Assembly (NCBI RefSeq): GCF_028640845.1
Contig: NC_080541.1
Coordinates: 37,734,435 to 37,798,434 of the forward strand
Origin: Ahaetulla prasina
Taxonomy: Eukaryota; Chordata; Lepidosauria; Squamata; Colubridae
Length of the DNA stretch: 64,000 nt
Direction: 5' to 3'
The notes under the pieces are model-generated. The model searched no databases, was not told the origin of the DNA, and saw only the letters and a list, made by a program, of their open reading frames with translations. Numbering within the stretch: position 1 is the first letter of the stretch; each line of letters begins with the position of its first letter. This document shows, piece after piece, positions 1 through 11,420 of the stretch. The position numbers and the translations under genes were made by a program.

Positions 1-236
1 AGATGTTATTGATAAAAATAATGGTTAATTAGTGGTCTCCTACACATATACAAAGCTAGATTTTTCTACACATTGCATGTTTACTCTTTTCACATATTTG
101 CTGCATGTTTACTCCATTTTCCACGTTTTTCTCAAAGTCAGTGAGAAGCTGAAAGTAAAATTGCAAGTTACAGTTGTGTGACATCTCACTTAAAGATCAT
201 GGGCGATTTGCTTAATAGTTACAGTGAAACTGACAT

Positions 237-786
237 TGTTGTGTCTGCACCCCCCGAGCCGGGCCTGCTGCCAGAAAGTGACTTGGAGCCGGGCCTGCTG
301 CCAGAAAGTGACTTGGACAGTGAGGGGGAAGGGCCGTTAAGACTTACCTCGGGAGCACCGGCTTGCCTGGCTCAGCTTCAGGAGCCAGAAGCAGGCCAGG
401 TGGAGGAGATAATGAGGCCTCCATCCCTGACTCTTCCCCCCCCCCAGGCCACGCCTGCAGACCCAGCTGACAGCAATCAGGCTTGGTTGAACCCTAGGTT
501 TCGTAGGGAGGAGAGGAGGGGACAACAGAAGCAAAGGTGGGGCAGGCCCATGAAGTGCTGAGTCATGGAGCCACACCCCACAGGATATAAAAGGCAGCGA
601 GAGCTGCTGTGTCTCTTTGTAACAGGCAAATCCACTGATTAAGAGCTGAAGTTTGTTTCTGGATTACTCACCAGCGTTGTGGAAGATAACGGAGGCTCTT
701 GGCAGATGCTGGCTATTCTGCTGCCAGAGCTTATAGTGCCGGCTAATTAAGCCATCACTTGGACGGAGGCGAGGGAGGACAAAACA
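237..786 (+). mobile_element. Solo LTR (copy A) with 5-bp target duplication
   Basis: The 550-bp segment begins TGTTGTG and ends AAAACA, so it has TG...CA termini, and it is flanked by the direct 5-bp repeat GACAT at 232-236 and 787-791. A TATAAAAG box lies at 585-592, placed as in an LTR U3/R boundary. A 30-bp unit is tandemly duplicated at 256-285 and 286-315. No gag or pol sequence adjoins it, so this is a solo LTR left by LTR-LTR recombination. A 5-bp duplication fits Gypsy-type elements, but some ERVs also make 5 bp, so the class is open. Its start matches that of the LTR at 31680-32234. The reading frame running through it has no recognisable protein features and starts outside the LTR, so I treat it as chance. 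Confidence 0.8.
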
Positions 787-957
787 GACATTGTAAGTCC
801 AGGTCATCCCTGTGATGTCCACGTTAACAACTGCTTTGTTTTGTGATGATGTTGCTGGCCCCAAATGGGATTGGGACTAGATAAGGACTATCTGAAAAAT
901 GAAAATATCTCAACTTTCTTCAGTCTTATAGTCAGCTTTATTTAGTATATTGCTACA

Positions 958-1331
958 TGGGCAGTCTTTGACTTACAACAGATCATTTGTGACTGTTACA
1001 ACAGAACTGAAAAAAGTGATTTATGCCCATTTTTCACACTTATAAACATTGCAACATACTCTTAGTCATTTAGATGCCAGGCAACTGGTTCATATTTATG
1101 ACAGCTGCAGTGACCTGAGGTTGTAAGATCAGGTTTTGCAGTATTTCTGACAAGCAAAATCAATGGAGAAGTCTTATTCACTTAACAACTTAACTTAACT
1201 TAACAACTGCAATGATTCACTTAACAACTATGGCAAAAAAGGTCATAAAATGGGGCAAAACAAACTTAACAAATATCTTGATTAGCAACATAAATTTTGT
1301 GCTCAATGTGGTCATACGTTGAGGCCTACCT
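958..1331 (+). mobile_element. Terminal-inverted-repeat MITE, copy 1
   Basis: This is a diverged copy of a roughly 370-390 bp non-autonomous element found at several sites in this window (best copies 28871-29235 and 52559-52948). It shares the GACTTACAACA start, the TTTTTCACACTTAT interior, the repeated CACTTAACAAC motifs and the TTGAGGCCTACCT end. The termini are inverted repeats of each other. It has no coding capacity. It resembles reptile MITEs of the Chompy type, but I am not certain of the name. Confidence 0.75.
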
Positions 1332-1680
1332 ATTTTGCAGAATCACGTTTAAAAATAACATTAACTTATTAAACTTGTATGCCATTTGACTGCTAATAAC
1401 TCAGTTTATTTTTAAGTTTTGCTCTTTGAGAAGGTTTTAGAGATTCAAGATGAACCTGACAGTACGACCTAAGCAAACCAATTAAAATGCAGAAGGGAAG
1501 AAAAGTGACAAGAACAGAACATTTAAAAAGGGCTGATTTATTATTTGGTTTCAAAATCAAGTTTCAAAAATTCCAATTTAGAAGCATAGGTTCAAAAATA
1601 GTGGCAGGTTTGGCCCAGTAATCAATCTAGTGCTATTTTAATTGTTAGATCACATAAAATAAACAATATATAAACAATAT

Positions 1681-1681
1681 T

Positions 1682-1770
<89 letters not shown>

Positions 1771-1783
1771 TATAGATAGATAT
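1681..1783 (+). repeat. Compound (GATA)n-(GACA)n microsatellite, Bkm-type
   Basis: About nine GATA units run directly into about thirteen GACA units, then return to GATA-like sequence. This compound array is the classic banded krait minor (Bkm) satellite motif described from snakes and enriched on snake W chromosomes. Short arrays also occur on autosomes, so the array does not prove sex linkage. Confidence 0.9.
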
Positions 1784-1812
1784 ATGTTTTCTGAGGTTTT
1801 CGCGGGTGTTTG

Positions 1813-2077
1813 TATGTAGGTCTTTGGTTATTCGGGTTTTCTCCCGCGTAAAATTGGAAGTGTCTTGGCAACGTTTCGATGAAGTCTCATTCGTCATCTT
1901 CAGGCTGGTGTTTTCAGCTTTGTGCTTCTAGGAGCAATTGCTCCTAGAAGCACGAAGCTCCTAGAAGCACGAAACTGAAAACACCAGCCCCAAGATGACG
2001 AATGAGACTTCACGAAACGCCGCCAAGACACTTCCAATTTTACGCGGGAGAAAACCCGAATAACCAAAGACCTACAT
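1813..2077. repeat. Long imperfect palindrome, possible Penelope-like terminal pair
   Basis: Two arms of about 125-140 bp are reverse complements with few differences (arm 1 at 1813-1937, arm 2 at 1938-2077). The centre, 1922-1953, is a perfect 32-bp palindrome. The right arm carries an extra local duplication of the CTCCTAGAAGCACGAAG motif. Each arm, read outward from the centre, contains the string GACGAATGAGACTTC followed by CGAAAC. The same kind of block occurs in the Penelope-like repeats at 30.1 and 39.2 kb in a different family. It is bordered by the Bkm block on the left and a TA tract on the right. Confidence 0.6.
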
Positions 2078-2151
2078 ATATACATACATACATACATACA
2101 TATAAATATATATAAATATATATATATATTTATATATATTATTTATATATA

Positions 2152-2222
<71 letters not shown>

Positions 2223-2250
2223 TATATATACATATAAATATATATATATT
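2078..2250. repeat. (TACA)n / (TA)n low-complexity tract
   Basis: Short TACA repeats lead into long alternating TA, with a few A/T interruptions and two CATATA islands. The tract can form cruciform or unwound DNA. It has no coding potential; reading frames through it are runs of Tyr and Ile. Confidence 0.95.
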
Positions 2251-3049
2251 CAAAACGTTCTACCCAACAAAATGAAGGATAATAAGAGATGCATAGTAGC
2301 AAACTCGAGCATGAGATGTCATATCTAGTCACTAAGGGATATAGATATCTATAAAAAGTTGACATGCATAGAGATCACAATCCTGAATTCCTTCTAACAT
2401 TAGCCCTTCACCCTCTCTTTAGCCTTTTGCCAGGGCATTTTACTTTTTGAATTTTATTAGGGGATGGAAAGTTTTTTCTCCTTTAGAAGTATAACTTACT
2501 CTGTTGGTACTTTCATTTGAACTTGAAAACTACCCAACAATAAGTCAATACTTACAATGTGTTAACATGCCTTTAAATGGAATAGTTTCCATTTAAAATA
2601 TGAGGCTATTCAGGCCTCATATTTAATACACTGTTCCATGACTGGAAATTAATTTCTCTTTGCCACTGATTATGCCTTGATTAATTTCTGGCTTGCCATT
2701 TATTACTACTTAATCATTCACATCAATCAATTGTGATCTTTTTATTTACTATGCCTTAAACATATAATTTACATCATTTTTTCTATGACATCATAAAAAA
2801 AAATCAAGAACTCAACTGTCACTTGCATTCCTAATTCGGTCCTAATTTGCTAGGACACAGTTTAATGGCATAAAAAAAAATGTTCACAGCATTTGTATAA
2901 AGTCAATTAAAGCCGCATGAAATAAAACATGTCCTTTTTTAACAGTAATTTTATTTAAAAAAAATTACAACTACAACAATAAAAAACTAATACATTATAT
3001 CTGAATATAACAAATGTAACCAATTTAATGTAACCAAAATGTAACTAAG
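2251..3049. other. AT-rich sequence, no gene seen
   Basis: No conserved frame or known repeat is visible. Two small adjacent hairpins are present: TTTAAATGG...CCATTTAAA near 2572-2598 and AAATATGAGGC...GCCTCATATTT near 2597-2625. Confidence 0.6.
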
Positions 3050-3400
3050 GGTGGCTCAGTGTTAAGATGCTGAGCTTGTCAATCGAAAGGTTGGCAGTTC
3101 AGCGGTTTGAATCCCTAGTGCTGCATAATGGAGTGAGCTCCCGTTACTTGTCCCAGCTTCAGCCAACCTAGCAGTTTGAAAGCACATAAAAAATGCAAGT
3201 AAATAAATAGGGACCAACTTTGGTGGGAAGGTAACAATGTTCTGTGCGCCTTTGGCGTTTAGTCATGCCAGCCACATGACCACGGAGACATCTTCGGACA
3301 GCGCTGGCTCTTCGGCTTTGAAACGGAGGTGAGCATCATCCCCTAGTTGGGAATAACTAGCACATATGTGTGAGGGGAATCTTTACCTAACCAATTTATA
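3050..3400 (+). mobile_element. tRNA-derived SINE
   Basis: The 5' end (GGGTGGCTCAGTGTTAAGATGCTGAGCTTG) is a tRNA-like head with a degenerate A box, and GGTTTGAATCCC is its B box. It is followed by a long unrelated body (AGTCATGCCAGCCACATGACC, TCTTCGGACAGCGCTGGCTC) and a tail ending in GAGGGGAATCTTTACCT. I recognise this body as a common squamate SINE but do not assign a family name. It is a fossil copy with small deletions. Confidence 0.8.
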
Positions 3401-3409
3401 AGCTCAGCC

Positions 3410-4010
3410 ACAACTCTTGACCCTCATGGTCAGTGATAAAGTCAAGACTTTAAGGCCTTACAAAGGTTGACGGGGTTGGGCGCAATCTAATTTATGGGAG
3501 AATAGTATTCCAGAGGGTGAGCATTGCAACAGAAAAAGTGTTTCTTCTTGACAATGCTAGATCACATTTCTTAACAGACAGAACCAGAGCATGCCTCTTC
3601 AGTGGCCCTAATGATGGGTAGACATTATTTGGAAGAAGCAGCTCCTCAAATAGAGCAGTGGCCGCATGCTATAAAGGGTTTTATAGGTTACAACCAGTAC
3701 CTAGAATCAAACCCAGAAGTAAACTGGCAACCAATGCAGCAGAGGTAGGACATGCAGTGATAAAAAAGTAAATGCAAGTGTTCATACCTCTGCATTCAAT
3801 ACCATTTATAGCTTCCACATGCTCTTCAATGGCAGCCCCATATATACTTCAATAGTCCATATGGAAGGTGACTAAGGCATGAGTGACTGTCAACCATGTC
3901 TAGTGGTCCAGAAAGAAAGGTCCTAATACTGAACAACAGAATTATGTCAAAATATCAGCTACTATTGAGACCACTAACAATGGAACAGTATCTTAGAGAA
4001 CACTAAGGTA
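3410..4010 (+). repeat. Diverged unclassified interspersed repeat
   Basis: Blocks such as GGTTGGGCGCAATCTAATTTATGGGAG, ATTCCAGAGGGTGAGCATTGC and GGCAACCAATGCAGCAGAGG resemble an old repeat common in reptile genomes. The class cannot be decided from this copy. A hairpin, GAGAACACTAAG with CTTAGTGTTCTC, sits at 3996-4030 near its end. Confidence 0.4.
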
Positions 4011-5329
4011 AGCAGTATCTTAGTGTTCTCCCTGAACAGTCATAAACTAAACAATAGCTTCTACAGAGTCCATTATGCTTCAAAATTTTGAGTTTTTATA
4101 TAGAATAAAATATTGTTTATTTTTAAATCAACAGATCCTCATGTTTCCCATTTTTTCACATATGGTGATTTATATGTATAATTTTTAATTAATTAAAGGT
4201 AGGTTAGAAGAAGCCTATATTCAATGAACATGCAAAACATCGCTGAAGCTTCTAAGAAGCTATTTTTCACTTTACACAGCAAGATCCTAATTCCTCTTTT
4301 AGAAAGCTCCTAGATTAGGCTCTCCGATTTTCAAAGGTTTCCTTACCAATTATTTCAAAAAATAGATTTCTGTCCATTTCCCTTTCCCCATACACTTGCA
4401 TTTCTTCCCATTTTTTTCCTTTCCTACCGATGTATTTTGTAGAAAATCAGGGTTCTGCATATAATGAATTCACAGCAAACCCTGCGATGTCCCACTGTCC
4501 AATTTTTCCCTTTCTTTCTAACATTGGTTTTTTTAAAATTATTGAACAATTAATGATTTCCTATGAAATCAGTTTGTATAAAATGCATAGATGGATCTCC
4601 CAAACACTTTAGCACTCCCAGAAAATGTTTCTAGATGTGCTATTATTGTAATTTTAATTAGCTGGTTTCTGTTTCTTATTGGAAGAAAACAATTATTGTA
4701 AAATTTCATATTGTTGTATATAATAAAACTGATTAAATAAATGAAAATGAATGGGCAATTAATCATTAACCCCTCCTGCTCTGCTATGCTGGAAGCAATA
4801 CAAGATGCAGAATCTACAAAAAAAGGAAGCTATTAATTATGGTGGCAAAGAATCTTTGTGAATGAGTTTTAGTTCTGACTAAACATGTGAGATATGTATG
4901 ACTAAGAGAAAGGGGATTACTGAATAAATACGCCAGTACTGCTTACTCTGTGAAATCAGCATTTTATGTTTGTTGTCACATGACTGCACAGAAGATGTAT
5001 CAGATTAGATATATTGTTGAACGTGTAAACCAAAGAAAGGCATTTCCCAATATAAAAATATTGCCAAAATGGTAAATAATCAGAAGTCATATAAATGATT
5101 GTTTTAAAAGGATCTTGAATAATAATTAAAATAATGAATTACAAGTTCAGATTAGTATGTACATTTAGCCATAAACTCATATATAATGACTTCAAATGTG
5201 TCTCCAGTTGGAAGATGCAGGCATACTCTATTGGTTTTCAGTACTGTTCATTGGAAAAATGTTTTTGAAAAAGACAAAACTTTTATTCCTATGTTTTTAA
5301 TCTTTATTTAATTTTTCCTGATTTACAAG
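4011..5329. other. AT-rich sequence, no gene seen
   Basis: Ordinary AT-rich sequence. Reading frames in it are short and have no recognisable domain. The last 50 bases are pyrimidine-rich and lead into the candidate exon at 5330. Confidence 0.5.
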
Positions 5330-5410
5330 GAAATCTGGCTCCCCCAAGGACACCGAGCAGAAGGGCAACAATGCATAAAGATTCTTTAGGAAATTCTCCA
5401 GGGACAGCAC
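5330..5410 (+). other. Candidate 81-nt cassette exon
   Basis: A T-rich tract ending in TTTTTCCTGATTTACAAG forms a good 3' splice site, with AG at 5328-5329. At the other end GTAAGT at 5411-5416 is a perfect 5' splice site. The 81 nt between are a multiple of three and more GC-rich than their surroundings. The frame that starts after two bases is open across the segment and reads NLAPPRTPSRRATMHKDSLG and onward, a basic Ser/Pro/Thr-rich stretch typical of alternative linker exons in signalling or cytoskeletal proteins. The other two frames contain stops. I cannot match it to a named protein, and no partner exon is obvious in the window. It could be chance. Confidence 0.35.
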
Positions 5411-5744
5411 GTAAGTATGCAGCAGCTGTGCATAGTAGAGAAAAAACTGGAACAGATGGTAACTAAACCCATGGCATTTCTATTTAGCGCATGTGCATGA
5501 ACAGTGATTGGTAAGAGCATGAAGACAAAATATGAGCATAATGGAACTGTTTGGCACAGTATTTTTTTTTAGTGATTATGTCATTTGAAGAGCCTTTGCC
5601 ACAAGAAAGCTGTCTTTCAAACCTACTCAGCAGTAATTGAAACATCATGGTCTGCTATATCATGGGCTCATAAATGGAAAGTTATTAATTTCCAGAGTAA
5701 TTTAAGAGGTTACGGACAAGAGTATCATTAAGTAAATGCTTACT

Positions 5745-6011
5745 ATTCTTCTCATCTTTCCTATTACCGATCTCCTCCTACTTATGACTATAACCTTGTT
5801 GCTTGTATCTTTACGATTTATATTGTTTTATTTAGTTTCCTAGTATGATTTGATTGCTTATTTAGTATCCTATGACAATCGCTAAGTGTTGTATCATATG
5901 ATTCTTGATGTATGTATTTTTATGTACACTGAGAGCTTATGCACCAAAGACAAATTCCTTGTGTGTCCAACCACACTTGGCCAATAAAGAATTCTATTCT
6001 ATTCTATTCTA
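5745..6011 (+). mobile_element. CR1/L3 LINE 3' end with (ATTCT)n tail
   Basis: This is only the 3' UTR of the same family as the element at 20996-27110. Shared strings include CTTATGACTATAACCTTGTTGC, ATGTACACTGAGAGC, ACAAATTCCTTGTGTGTCC and ACTTGGCCAATAAAGAATTC, then three to four ATTCT units. It is a 5'-truncated insertion, the usual fate of CR1 copies. Confidence 0.85.
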
Positions 6012-8223
6012 ATGATGTATTTACTAAAATACAGCCAATAACTAATAACCCTGGCATTATTTCACCAGGGCCCAAGATTTATTCAGAAAAGTAACACCAC
6101 AAAACCGGTATGCTAGCTAAAATATTTCCTGTGTGCTTAAGACTTACATGGTCTCATGAATACTGCTGAATCAATATATTTCTACTGAATAAAAGATAGT
6201 TGACCATATCTTTTCTAAGAAAGGTATGTTTTTAATAATATGTTTTGAAGTACCTGCTAATATGAAAAGTATATGTTTCTATCTGGATGCTGGAATTCTA
6301 GTTTGTATTATAACTGAAATGCCAGCTAATTTGCACTGCAAATCACAATACATAGGTGTGAGTTACTGTTTCGTAATCCGATATACTTTATTTATTATTA
6401 TTATTATTATACGTCATTTATTAAACAACAAGATCTCAGTGTAAGCTTTGGTGTGAATATTCACACTTCAAGCAAAAGTAAAGATTTTTGAATCTATTCA
6501 ATTCAATTTTACTGCGTTTTAACACAAGAATGTGGCTAGAATGCATACAGAATATGTTACAACATGAAAACTATCTTGCTCCTGTTGCAGAAACTTTTAA
6601 TTAAATACCTACTCTTATAACTAGAAAAGCAATTATTATAGGAAAATTGAATGCATTCTCAGCCATAATTTAAATGTACCTCAAGATAAAGTACTTCTTA
6701 ATAATAATAATAAAAAAAGGAGTTGTGCATGTATTTTCTTTTATCACAGTAAAATATTTAAGGTTAGTCTTTAGATTTTCTTGTCATTGTCCATTGCTTG
6801 ACAGATATACACAATTATTTTTAACAACTGCCTATGAAATTTATTAAGGCTGCACAAAGATTCAGATTTGAAGGGCAAAATGTGATTCAGAGCACACATG
6901 AACGCACACATAGCACCTGCTGTGATCACCTTAAATGTGTTTCTTTCCTGACATTGTACAGCAGCTGTGGAGGGAATTTGTTCTGGGATTTAACTGAAGT
7001 GTGATAAGGTAGAGACACTGCAGAACATAGACTGCAATATAAGAGCTATGTTAGCCTATAGTAGGAAAAAACTGGAAGGATTTTGATAGCATCTTTCTGG
7101 TTAATAAATTTTATTTATTAAAAATCTATAAACTTTCATGAGTTACAGCTTTATAAGTTTTTTAATAATAATTTGGAAAGTGTTACCATATTTTTTGTAT
7201 GCAGTGTGAAGAGATGTGTGTACAATGAAAAACAGAAAGTCTAACATTTTTTAGACTTATGTTAATATAAATGCAATAGCTTCTTAACAAACAATGAAAA
7301 TTTGACTTAACATATTTTCTTATTTGAAAATAAAAATGAAAGTAATTCATTCTTTTATTTAATTAGAATGATATAAAATTGATTTATATAATTTTTAAAA
7401 GATTATTATCTGTTTTTAGTCATTGGTCAGTTTTAAATTTCATACAAATTATTTTGATATTTATAATCCTTATTAGCTTTAATAAATATTATAACATGAT
7501 AGTTAAAATACTTAGCAACAAAAATCTAAGAAATTAATCTTTCTTTCAAAAAGTAAGTATATCCATCAAGGAACACTTTGAAAAATACAGATCGTACACT
7601 CATCAAAAGAAGTAAGAACTGTCAATTTGATGCAGTACAACTCTCACCTCATTAGTATTGCACAAGGAAGCAAAATTCCACACAAAATAGAACTGCTAAA
7701 ATATTAACAATTACCAGCTGGTCAGAATCCATCTTATACAAATAAAAATATGTCAAATATAATTTATCAGATGGTCTCTGATGCCATACTCCATTTCTGT
7801 TCAATGTACTGAAAAATTATAGTACAGCTTTAATACCATCTAAAGCAAGGGCCAAAAAGTTGAATACAAATCTGTTATGTATCTAAGTATAATAGCTACA
7901 TGAATAAATAATCATTATGAAATTCAAAAATACAAATTATTGTTGTTTTCTGATTTCTGGGAAAGGAGAGATACATATTTTTCTCCAATTAAATATGTGT
8001 TCGTTGTGAGTAGGAAGTAACCATATAGTTTAACACAAACCATACATTTCTGTTTGTCATGAATTTTCTCACCCAAAAATCAAACAACGATTAAAATAAT
8101 CTAAAGCACATAATAACGACTGACAAATTTTCTTACATATAAAAACTAATACAAAAATGCAGCTTTTCTGCCCATCCAACAGAAGCTAACCATTATTAGC
8201 TAGTTGGAAAAAAGAATCAAAAC
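6012..8223. other. AT-rich sequence, no gene seen
   Basis: No protein-like frame and no clear mobile element. A short (TTA)n run lies at 6389-6411 and an AAT run near 6700. I see nothing further. Confidence 0.5.
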
Positions 8224-9012
8224 ACTAAATACAGGCTTGATGGACATTACCTTGTAGATGACCCTCACCCCGTCAAAGACCTTGGAGTTTTCATATCAAA
8301 CAATCTAAGTGCCAAAGCCCACTGCAACTACATCGCCAAAAAGGCTTTAAGAGTTGTAAACTTAATCTTGCATAGCTTCTTCTCCAGAAAGATTACACTA
8401 CTAACCAGAGCATACAAAACATTTGCTAGACCAATTCTCGAATACAGCTCACCTTTCTGGAACCCACATCTCATTTCGGACATTAATACAATTGAGCGTG
8501 TCCAGAAATATTTTACAAGAAGAGTCCTCCACTCCTCTGATCACAACAAAATACCTTATGCCACCAGACTTGAAATCCTGGGTTTAGAAAATTTAGAACT
8601 CCGCTGCCTTTGGCATGACCTGAGTATAACTCATAAAATCATCTGCTACAATGTCCTTCCTGTCGAAACTACTTCAGCTTCAATCGCAGCAATACACGAG
8701 CACACAATAGATTTAAACTTAATGTGAACCGCTCCAATCTTGATTGTAGAAAATATGACTTCAGTAGCAGAGTTGTTAATGCCTGGAATGCACTACCTGA
8801 CTCTGTGGTCTCTTCCCAAAATCCCAAAGCTTTAACCAAAGACTATCAACTATTGACCTCATCCCATTCCTAAGAGATCTGTAAGGGGCGTGCATAAGAG
8901 CACCAGCGTGCCTACCATTCCTGTCCTAATTTTCCCTTTGATTGTATCCAATTCATATGGCTATTTCATGCTTATACTTATATATATTGTTGTATTTGAC
9001 AAATAAATAAAA
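8224..9012 (+). mobile_element. 5'-truncated LINE (CR1/L2/Rex1 group) with ORF2 C-terminus
   Basis: The region encodes the C-terminal tail of a LINE reverse transcriptase: the blocks DLGVFISNNL, ARPILEYSSPFWNPH, IERVQKYFTRRV and RLEILGLENLELRCL follow one another as in CR1/L2/Rex1/Jockey ORF2 proteins. A frame open at 8368-8727 carries most of it, and upstream sequence from about 8255 continues the homology. The next conserved part (VNAWNALPDSVV-like, from 8770) is out of frame. The 3' UTR ends in GACAAATAAATAAAATAAAT. The UTR recurs at 16389-16556 and, reversed, at 49608-49750. It is a dead copy. Confidence 0.85.
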
Positions 9013-9027
9013 TAAATTATTATACTG

Positions 9028-9411
9028 CCGTGATGGCGAACCAATGGCACGTGTGCCAGAGGTGGCACGCAGAGCTCTCTCTGTGAGTGTGCGTGCTGTC
9101 GCCCACTGGTATTCTGGTTTCCAGAAAACCAGGCCATTTTCCGGGCCATTTTGGGGCCAGTTTCTGGGTTGTTTTTTAGGTCATTTTTCAGGCTGTTTTT
9201 GGTCTGGAAAATGGCCAAAAGTCAGGCCATTTTCTGGGCTGTTTTTTGGCTGTTTTCAGGCCTTTTTCCAGCCCCCAAAAGGCCCAAAAAACAGGCATGC
9301 TTCTGCTGGCCAGCTGGTCTTTGAGTTTCCGGTGCCAGCGCGCACACATAAACGCACATGCATGCGTGCTCCAGTTTGGGCACTCAATGCCGAAAAGGTT
9401 AGCCATCACTG
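9028..9411 (+). mobile_element. hAT-type MITE with 8-bp target duplication
   Basis: The ends are CCGTGATGGCGAACC and GGTTAGCCATCACTG, an inverted pair. Flanking 8-bp repeats are TTATACTG (9020-9027) and TTATATTG (9412-9419), the length expected for hAT transposases. The interior is rich in CATTTT / AAAATGGCC mirror motifs and has no conserved coding sequence, so the open frames through it are incidental. The sister copy is at 46230-46630. It inserted right at the 3' tail of the LINE fragment before it. Confidence 0.9.
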
Positions 9412-9419
9412 TTATATTG

Positions 9420-11117
9420 TAACTACATTTTGGTTATTTTAGTAGGTTTTTCAATTCATCCTATGGATTTATAAAGAATGATGAATCAGAAAAATGACAC
9501 AGAAAAAAGTTATCAACATCCTCATCAATTATTAAAACAAGCCAAAGCTTTCAATGAGTTTTAATTTTAAAAATAAATTATAGGAATCTTATAATATTTT
9601 GCATGGTTTAGAGTAAGCAAAATGATAATTATTACCCCATCATATTTTTCTAGAATTCAAGAATTCCTTCAATTCTGTCACCTTCACAAAATAAATAGTA
9701 ATTGCAATTCTTTTAATATAAACAAATACATTTGTTCCATAGAAATTCTTCTCATGGAAAAATATGGGATTCCTCAAGCTTGAGGCCAGCACATGAAGAT
9801 CCATTTAAAGTTTCAAATACTACCTTGACTATTAAAATAATTCAAAGTACTTAATGTGCAATAAACAAGTGATATGTAATAAAAGATACAGCATACAAAA
9901 GAAAAAAAGAAAGGGAATTCAGCAGCAGATTATCCACTGGGCTTTAGGTGGGGCCAGGTTGTTCCCAGTTCTAGTTTTCAGTTCTAATGGTGCTACATAT
10001 TTAATTATTCAAGCACTACACTTCAAAGACAGACACTAAAAAAACAGTACTGGAACTACTTACTATTGGTAATAATAGCTCCATACATACACATATACAC
10101 ACACACACTAAATTAATGTAAGAGAATATATCCTACCAATTTATTTCAGCCTTTTAAAGATTGCACAATATAACACCAGGTATATAACTCATGTTTAAAA
10201 CATTGCTAATTGCTAATTCAAAACTGCTAAAGTTTTATATTACACAATACATCCTGTTTGGGTGTTACTAAAAAACAGGCTTTTTCATTTCCATTGTGAT
10301 TTTAAAAACTGATCCCACAGCTGGTTAATGGAGCAAAATAAGCCAGTATACATATAATAGGTTCAGATTTCAAATGTAGTTCTAACTCACAGAACCAATT
10401 ATCAATAAGTAATGAACCACTCTTGCCATGTCAGTTGGTAACCTGCGTTCTATACTCTTTAAATCAGAATACACTAGTTTAAATGGTGACTGTACATCTA
10501 GATTACAAATTAGTATTATAAATTTTAAAATATTTAATGGCAGATAATATTTTATTAATGTGCACTGAAGCTTAAAGGATTAAAACCAGACAAATTATTC
10601 AAGTCAGCAAAAATATTGAATAAAAGTTTAATAATATGAAGACATTATCTTTCAAGTATATATTTGCCAAGAATATTCCTTTGCTATGCCTGCAATTATC
10701 TTCCTCTAAACTAAATGTTGTTGACATGTGCAATTAGTGCTTACAAAAGGACAAACCAAGAATTAAAGTAGACAGCAATATCTGCAGATTAATGTTGGCA
10801 TAATGACTACTCAATGTATTTTAAATATTACATAACTACACACAGATGTCTTACGAATACTGAAAAAAACAGAAGTGTTTATAAGAGTGTTAATAAATGG
10901 AAACTACTGATAATCCTGGTATGTCTCCATACAAAAGCTATACTTTCTCACATAATGACATGATCCTTACATATTTTGCTGTGTTTATTTCATTCTTTTA
11001 ATTTCAAAAACATAGTGTAAATAATTTGTGTAGATAACTAAATTGAATAGAATGCTGAAGTTTAGTTTTGGACCATTTGAAACAAATATCCAGACTAACC
11101 TAAATCTAAAAATTTTC
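9420..11117. other. AT-rich sequence, no gene seen
   Basis: Plain AT-rich sequence with a small (CA)n run near 10080-10108. No domain or repeat can be named. Confidence 0.5.
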
Positions 11118-11389
11118 CCTATCGGTTCTGTGGGCGTGGCTTAATTGGTGGGTGTGGCTTGGTGGTCAGATGACTGGGTGGGCATGGCCAATAACAATAA
11201 ATAATAAAAATAATAAACAAAGTATAAAAAAAAATAAGAGGTACCAAAAATCAAATTTCACACTTTACACACACAACACAACTGACTCACACACAATGTA
11301 AAAGCAGCTGTACTTAACACTTCACACAGCCACAAAAAGCTCAAAAACCAACTTTCACACTTTACACACACAAAACACAACACAACATA

Positions 11390-11420
<31 letters not shown>

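Noticed and set aside
178..561. A 127-codon + frame rich in Pro and Glu
   Set aside because: It begins outside the solo LTR and crosses its left boundary and target duplication, so it cannot be an element gene; the repeat in it is the 30-bp U3 duplication.
1681..2250. Possible CRISPR-like array
   Set aside because: Units are 4 bp and contiguous without spacers; this is a vertebrate microsatellite.
9044..9442. A 132-codon + frame with repeated FSGxF motifs
   Set aside because: Product of the mirror-like interior of the hAT MITE at 9028-9411; the frame runs past the MITE end.
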